From positions 1 to 9,108 of the forward strand of contig JAFQKO010000003.1 of assembly GCA_017396865.1 (NCBI GenBank): 9,108 bases of DNA, given 5' to 3'. Both the position numbers and the translations under genes were made by a program. Under the pieces are notes generated by a model. It worked only from the letters and a program-made list of their open reading frames with translations. It searched no databases and was not told the origin of the DNA. Below, one piece after another: positions 6,987 through 9,108 of the stretch. Each line of letters starts with the position of its first letter. Within the stretch, counting starts at the first letter, position 1. Source of the stretch: Clostridia bacterium. Its GTDB lineage: Bacteria; Bacillota_A; Clostridia; Oscillospirales; QAKW01.

Positions 6987-8355
6987 AGATTAAAATCTCA
7001 GCAATGGTATTTACGTTTCCCGCCCCCATCAGGATTGCGATGTCACCCTTTTGGAGCACCTCGCGCAGATAAGCGGCAATGTCGGTAAATTTGCTGATGT
7101 ACCGTGCGTTGGGGATTTTATCCCGCAGCGTTAGGATGTTCACGCCAACCTTGTTGATCTCCCGCGCGGCGTAGATGTCGGTCAGAACGACCTGATCGGC
7201 GATGGAGAGGGCGGCGGCAAATTCATCCATCAGATAAAAAGTGCGGGTGAAGGTGTGCGGCTGGAAAACGACGTAAACCTTCCCTTCGGCAGCCGCCTTT
7301 GCGCTCTGTAGGGTGGCAGTGATTTCGGTGGGGTGATGGGCGTAGTCGTCGATAATGGGCGCCTCGTTGCAGTACCCGCGGCATTCAAACCGTCGATCTG
7401 CACCGGTAAAGGCCTCTAAGCCCGCTTTGATGTCGTCAGCCGAAAGCCCGTAATGCAGGGCGGAGCAGGCGGCTGCCAGACTGTTGAGGATGTTGTGCTG
7501 TCCCGGAATCTTGAGAGAAACCGAAGCGATAAAGGCACCTTCAAAATAGATGTCGAAGCAAGGATATCCGCTGTTTAAGGAAATGTTGGCGGCGCGGCAG
7601 TGGTTCTGCTCCGATAAACCGTAGGTCAAAATTTTTCCCTTGAACTGATCCCGCACAACGGCGCAGTTCGGATCGTCTCCGTTGATGATCAGTAAGCCGT
7701 CCTTGTCGATGTTTTCGGTGAACCGAATGAAGGAGGCCTTGATGGCGTCCAGATCCTTGAAGAAATCCAGATGATCTTCATCAATGTTCAGAATGATCCC
7801 ACAGTTGGGGTAGAAGTGATGAAAGGAATTTACGTATTCGCAGGCTTCGTAGATGGCATAGGGGCTTTCACCGATGCAATAGTTTCCGCCGATCGCTTTG
7901 AGATTGGCACCAACCAAAACCGTCGGATCGGCCTCCGCCGTTTTAAAGATGGAAGAGATCAGCGAGGTTACGGTGGTTTTTCCGTGGGTGCCGGAAACGG
8001 CGATGGATTTTTCAAATTCCGCCATCATGTGTCCTAAAAGCACCGCACGTTCCATCATGGGAATGCCGTTCTCCCGTGCATAAACCAGCTCGGGGTTGCT
8101 GTCGGCAACGGCGGCGGTGTATACCAAAAGGTCGCATCCTATGGCATTTTCGGTCGCGTGCGCAGGATATACGGTGATGCCGGCCGCCTTCAGCTTGTCG
8201 ATGGTGGCGCCGGAGCCGGTGTCCGATCCGGTAACGGTTTTGCCTTGGTGCCGCAGAATCAGGGCAAGCGAGGACATGGAAACTCCGCCGATACCAACGA
8301 AATGGATATGAGAAAACTTCTTGTATTGTTCAAAATGATGTGTTATAATGTTCAA
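6985..8355 (-). CDS. murC: UDP-N-acetylmuramate--L-alanine ligase
   Basis: Cytoplasmic Mur ligase that adds L-alanine to UDP-MurNAc using ATP, the first step of the peptidoglycan stem peptide. The 456-residue protein has the N-terminal UDP-binding domain with VGIGGVSMSSLA (residues 20-31; Ser26 stands where Gly is common in GIGGxGM), the ATP loop SGTHGKTT (121-128), a central domain with NIDEDHLDFF, and DDYAHHPTEI (336-345). A TTG start at 8355 is chosen: AAAGGAGG is placed eight bases upstream on the minus strand. The in-frame ATG at 8397 would add 14 residues without similarity to MurC N-termini, and it lies upstream of the best -10 box and of this ribosome binding site. It is transcribed toward mreB and looks monocistronic. 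Confidence 0.96.
   Translation of the reverse strand: MNIITHHFEQYKKFSHIHFVGIGGVSMSSLALILRHQGKTVTGSDTGSGATIDKLKAAGITVYPAHATENAIGCDLLVYTAAVADSNPELVYARENGIPMMERAVLLGHMMAEFEKSIAVSGTHGKTTVTSLISSIFKTAEADPTVLVGANLKAIGGNYCIGESPYAIYEACEYVNSFHHFYPNCGIILNIDEDHLDFFKDLDAIKASFIRFTENIDKDGLLIINGDDPNCAVVRDQFKGKILTYGLSEQNHCRAANISLNSGYPCFDIYFEGAFIASVSLKIPGQHNILNSLAAACSALHYGLSADDIKAGLEAFTGADRRFECRGYCNEAPIIDDYAHHPTEITATLQSAKAAAEGKVYVVFQPHTFTRTFYLMDEFAAALSIADQVVLTDIYAAREINKVGVNILTLRDKIPNARYISKFTDIAAYLREVLQKGDIAILMGAGNVNTIAEILI
8321..8349 (+). promoter_or_regulatory. Likely promoter for the 8447 gene, inside the murC 5' coding region
   Basis: On the + strand TTGTAT (8321-8326) is followed after 17 bases by TATAAT (8344-8349), with TGT directly before it giving an extended -10 (TGnTATAAT). 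Predicted start is near 8356. No comparable promoter is seen between here and the ATG at 8447. The site lies antisense to the first codons of murC. Confidence 0.55.
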
Positions 8356-8385
8356 GAATCGTCCCTCCTTTAAAGGATCGATTCC

Positions 8386-8391
8386 ATTATA
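8386..8391 (-). promoter_or_regulatory. -10 box of the murC promoter
   Basis: The minus strand reads TATAAT here, with a predicted transcript start near 8379 and a leader of about 24 bases that contains the ribosome binding site AAAGGAGGG. The -35 region at a 17-base spacing (minus-strand TTTATT, 8409-8414) is a weak match, so the promoter may need an activator or be weak. Confidence 0.55.
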
Positions 8392-8446
8392 GTACATTTA
8401 AAGGAAAAAATAAACATATTTTTGAAAAGTTTGGGAGAAAATATTC

Positions 8447-8908
8447 ATGGCTAAAAAGAACGTCGCAAAAAAAGATCCGTCTCAGGAAAGCTTTTGGAGT
8501 AAATATAAGCTTTATATCTTCGGCTTTGTGGGCGCAATTTTACTGATCAGCTCCCTTGGTCTGCAGAGTATAACCATCTGCCTTGTGAATGAGAAGGGCG
8601 AAAAATTCGCCGCTAAAATGGATTATAATTTGTTTGGGATCTGTACCAGCTGTATGGGCACAACCGATAATGCTCGCGATTTTGTGGAGAAGGATAACTT
8701 CTTCTTGGGCAGCAAGGACGATACGGTTGAGCGTGCCATTAAGAGCTTGCGTGAGATTGCGGGAATCGATGGCGGTACGATCGGTATCTATGCAGGCGGG
8801 CTTGTGATCGGCGGCGGATCCACCGAGGCTTGGGTCGAGGAGCTGAAAGAAAAGGGCTATAATGCCGTTGACCTTGAGTCGCTCGATAAGGAAAAAGAAT
8901 CGAAGTAG
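8447..8908 (+). CDS. Unrecognised single-pass membrane protein with CxxC motif
   Basis: I do not recognise this 153-residue protein. It has a basic N-terminus (MAKKNVAKKD), one hydrophobic segment at about residues 21-39 (KLYIFGFVGAILLISSLGL) and a soluble C-terminal domain of roughly 110 residues. The positive N-terminus suggests that the C-terminal domain lies outside the membrane. That domain holds Cys45, a C66-T-S-C69 pair, and an alternating helix/strand-like region (DDTVERAIKSLREIAG, GTIGIYAGG, EAWVEELKEKGY), with a glycine-rich VIGGGS stretch. GGGAGA (8433-8438) precedes the ATG at 8447 by eight bases. It is divergent from murC and upstream of the rRNA-type promoter; no terminator separates the two. 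It is clearly coding by composition, but its role is unknown. Confidence 0.82.
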   Translation: MAKKNVAKKDPSQESFWSKYKLYIFGFVGAILLISSLGLQSITICLVNEKGEKFAAKMDYNLFGICTSCMGTTDNARDFVEKDNFFLGSKDDTVERAIKSLREIAGIDGGTIGIYAGGLVIGGGSTEAWVEELKEKGYNAVDLESLDKEKESK

Positions 8909-8963
8909 TCAAATTTCCTATATCAGGTTGTTGATAGCATTCCTTCCTTTGTCAATTTTTGAC

Positions 8964-8998
8964 GAAACAAAAAAACTTTCAAAAAATCTCAAAAAAAG
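8964..8998 (+). promoter_or_regulatory. Phased A-tracts / UP-like element upstream of the rRNA-type promoter
   Basis: Three A-runs of 7, 6 and 7 bases (8969-8975, 8981-8986, 8991-8997) have centres 10 to 12 bases apart, close to one helical turn, and end three bases before the -35 box. Such an arrangement predicts bent DNA and resembles UP elements that boost rRNA promoters. Confidence 0.6.
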
Positions 8999-9000
8999 TG

Positions 9001-9029
9001 TTGACAAAAGTCATTTGGAGTGGTATTAT
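9001..9029 (+). promoter_or_regulatory. Strong promoter, probably of an rRNA operon
   Basis: Consensus TTGACA (9001-9006), 17-base spacer, TATTAT (9024-9029) with a TGG extension before the -10. The predicted start is near 9036. Its strength, the A-tracts upstream and the leader downstream suggest a ribosomal RNA operon. Confidence 0.8.
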
Positions 9030-9035
9030 ATTCAG

Positions 9036-9108
9036 GCACTCGCGAGAAAAAGCGAGATGCGGTGAACCTTGAAAATTAAACAGCATCATTAAAAGAGGAA
9101 CCCGTTAA
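9036..9108 (+). ncRNA. Probable 16S rRNA leader (pre-rRNA 5' region), cut by window end
   Basis: No open reading frame of note follows the promoter. A small hairpin, CTCGC (9039-9043) with GCGAG (9052-9056), is followed by ACCTTGAAAATTAAACAGCA (9066-9085). This resembles the CTTTGAAAACTAAACA-type sequence that stands before 16S rRNA genes in Firmicutes. The conserved 16S start (AGAGTTTGAT) is not within the window, so the rRNA gene itself is inferred. I see no tRNA in this stretch. A different strongly expressed stable RNA remains possible. Confidence 0.6.

Noticed and set aside
8355..8397. ATG at 8397 as the murC start
   Set aside because: It lies upstream of the -10 box and of the strong AAAGGAGG. 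TTG at 8355 has correct spacing and gives a family-typical N-terminus.
8959..8987. A second tandem promoter with TTGACG (8959-8964)
   Set aside because: No acceptable -10 hexamer is found at 16-18 bases downstream; the expected place is an A-run.
8862..9065. A 67-codon + strand frame reaching into the rRNA-type promoter
   Set aside because: It overlaps the end of the 8447 gene in another frame and covers the A-tracts and promoter boxes; no ribosome binding site supports it.

Overview
The window looks like a chromosomal housekeeping region of a Gram-positive Firmicute, probably a member of the Clostridia with medium GC content. This is inferred from gene content, FMN and S-box (SAM-I) riboswitches with intrinsic terminators, strong AGGAGG-type ribosome binding sites, sigma-A type promoters and an ECF-type riboflavin transporter. 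I cannot name genus or family; an Oscillospirales-like gut bacterium would fit but is a guess. No mobile element, CRISPR array, phage gene or tRNA is visible.

Layout on the + strand: the 3' end of tuf (1-293), an FMN riboswitch (315-426) with terminator and ribU (495-1157), then a promoter, SAM-I riboswitch, terminator and metK (1368-2552) closed by its own terminator. Next comes a three-gene cluster: a small membrane protein (2650-2985), the helicase gene recD2 (3013-5193) and a ComF-family gene (5190-5855, 4-base overlap with recD2). A promoter whose -35 box overlaps the comF stop codon precedes mreB (5924-6943). mreB converges on murC (6985-8355, minus strand) across a shared bidirectional terminator. 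Divergent from murC is a gene for an unrecognised single-pass membrane protein with a CxxC motif (8447-8908). The window ends in a strong TTGACA-N17-TATTAT promoter preceded by phased A-tracts, with a leader resembling the region upstream of 16S rRNA; the 16S gene itself would start beyond the window.

Functional links: ribU and metK are each controlled by the metabolite they supply (riboflavin as FMN; SAM). recD2 and comF are translationally coupled and both tied by family knowledge to DNA processing or uptake. mreB and murC both serve cell wall growth but are transcribed convergently.

I did not find a convincing undescribed multi-gene system. The points most worth checking are regulatory: missing conventional terminators at tuf/ribU and ribU/metK, an unusual alternative pairing in the metK leader, overlapping divergent promoters at murC, and the curved-DNA rRNA-type promoter at the right end.
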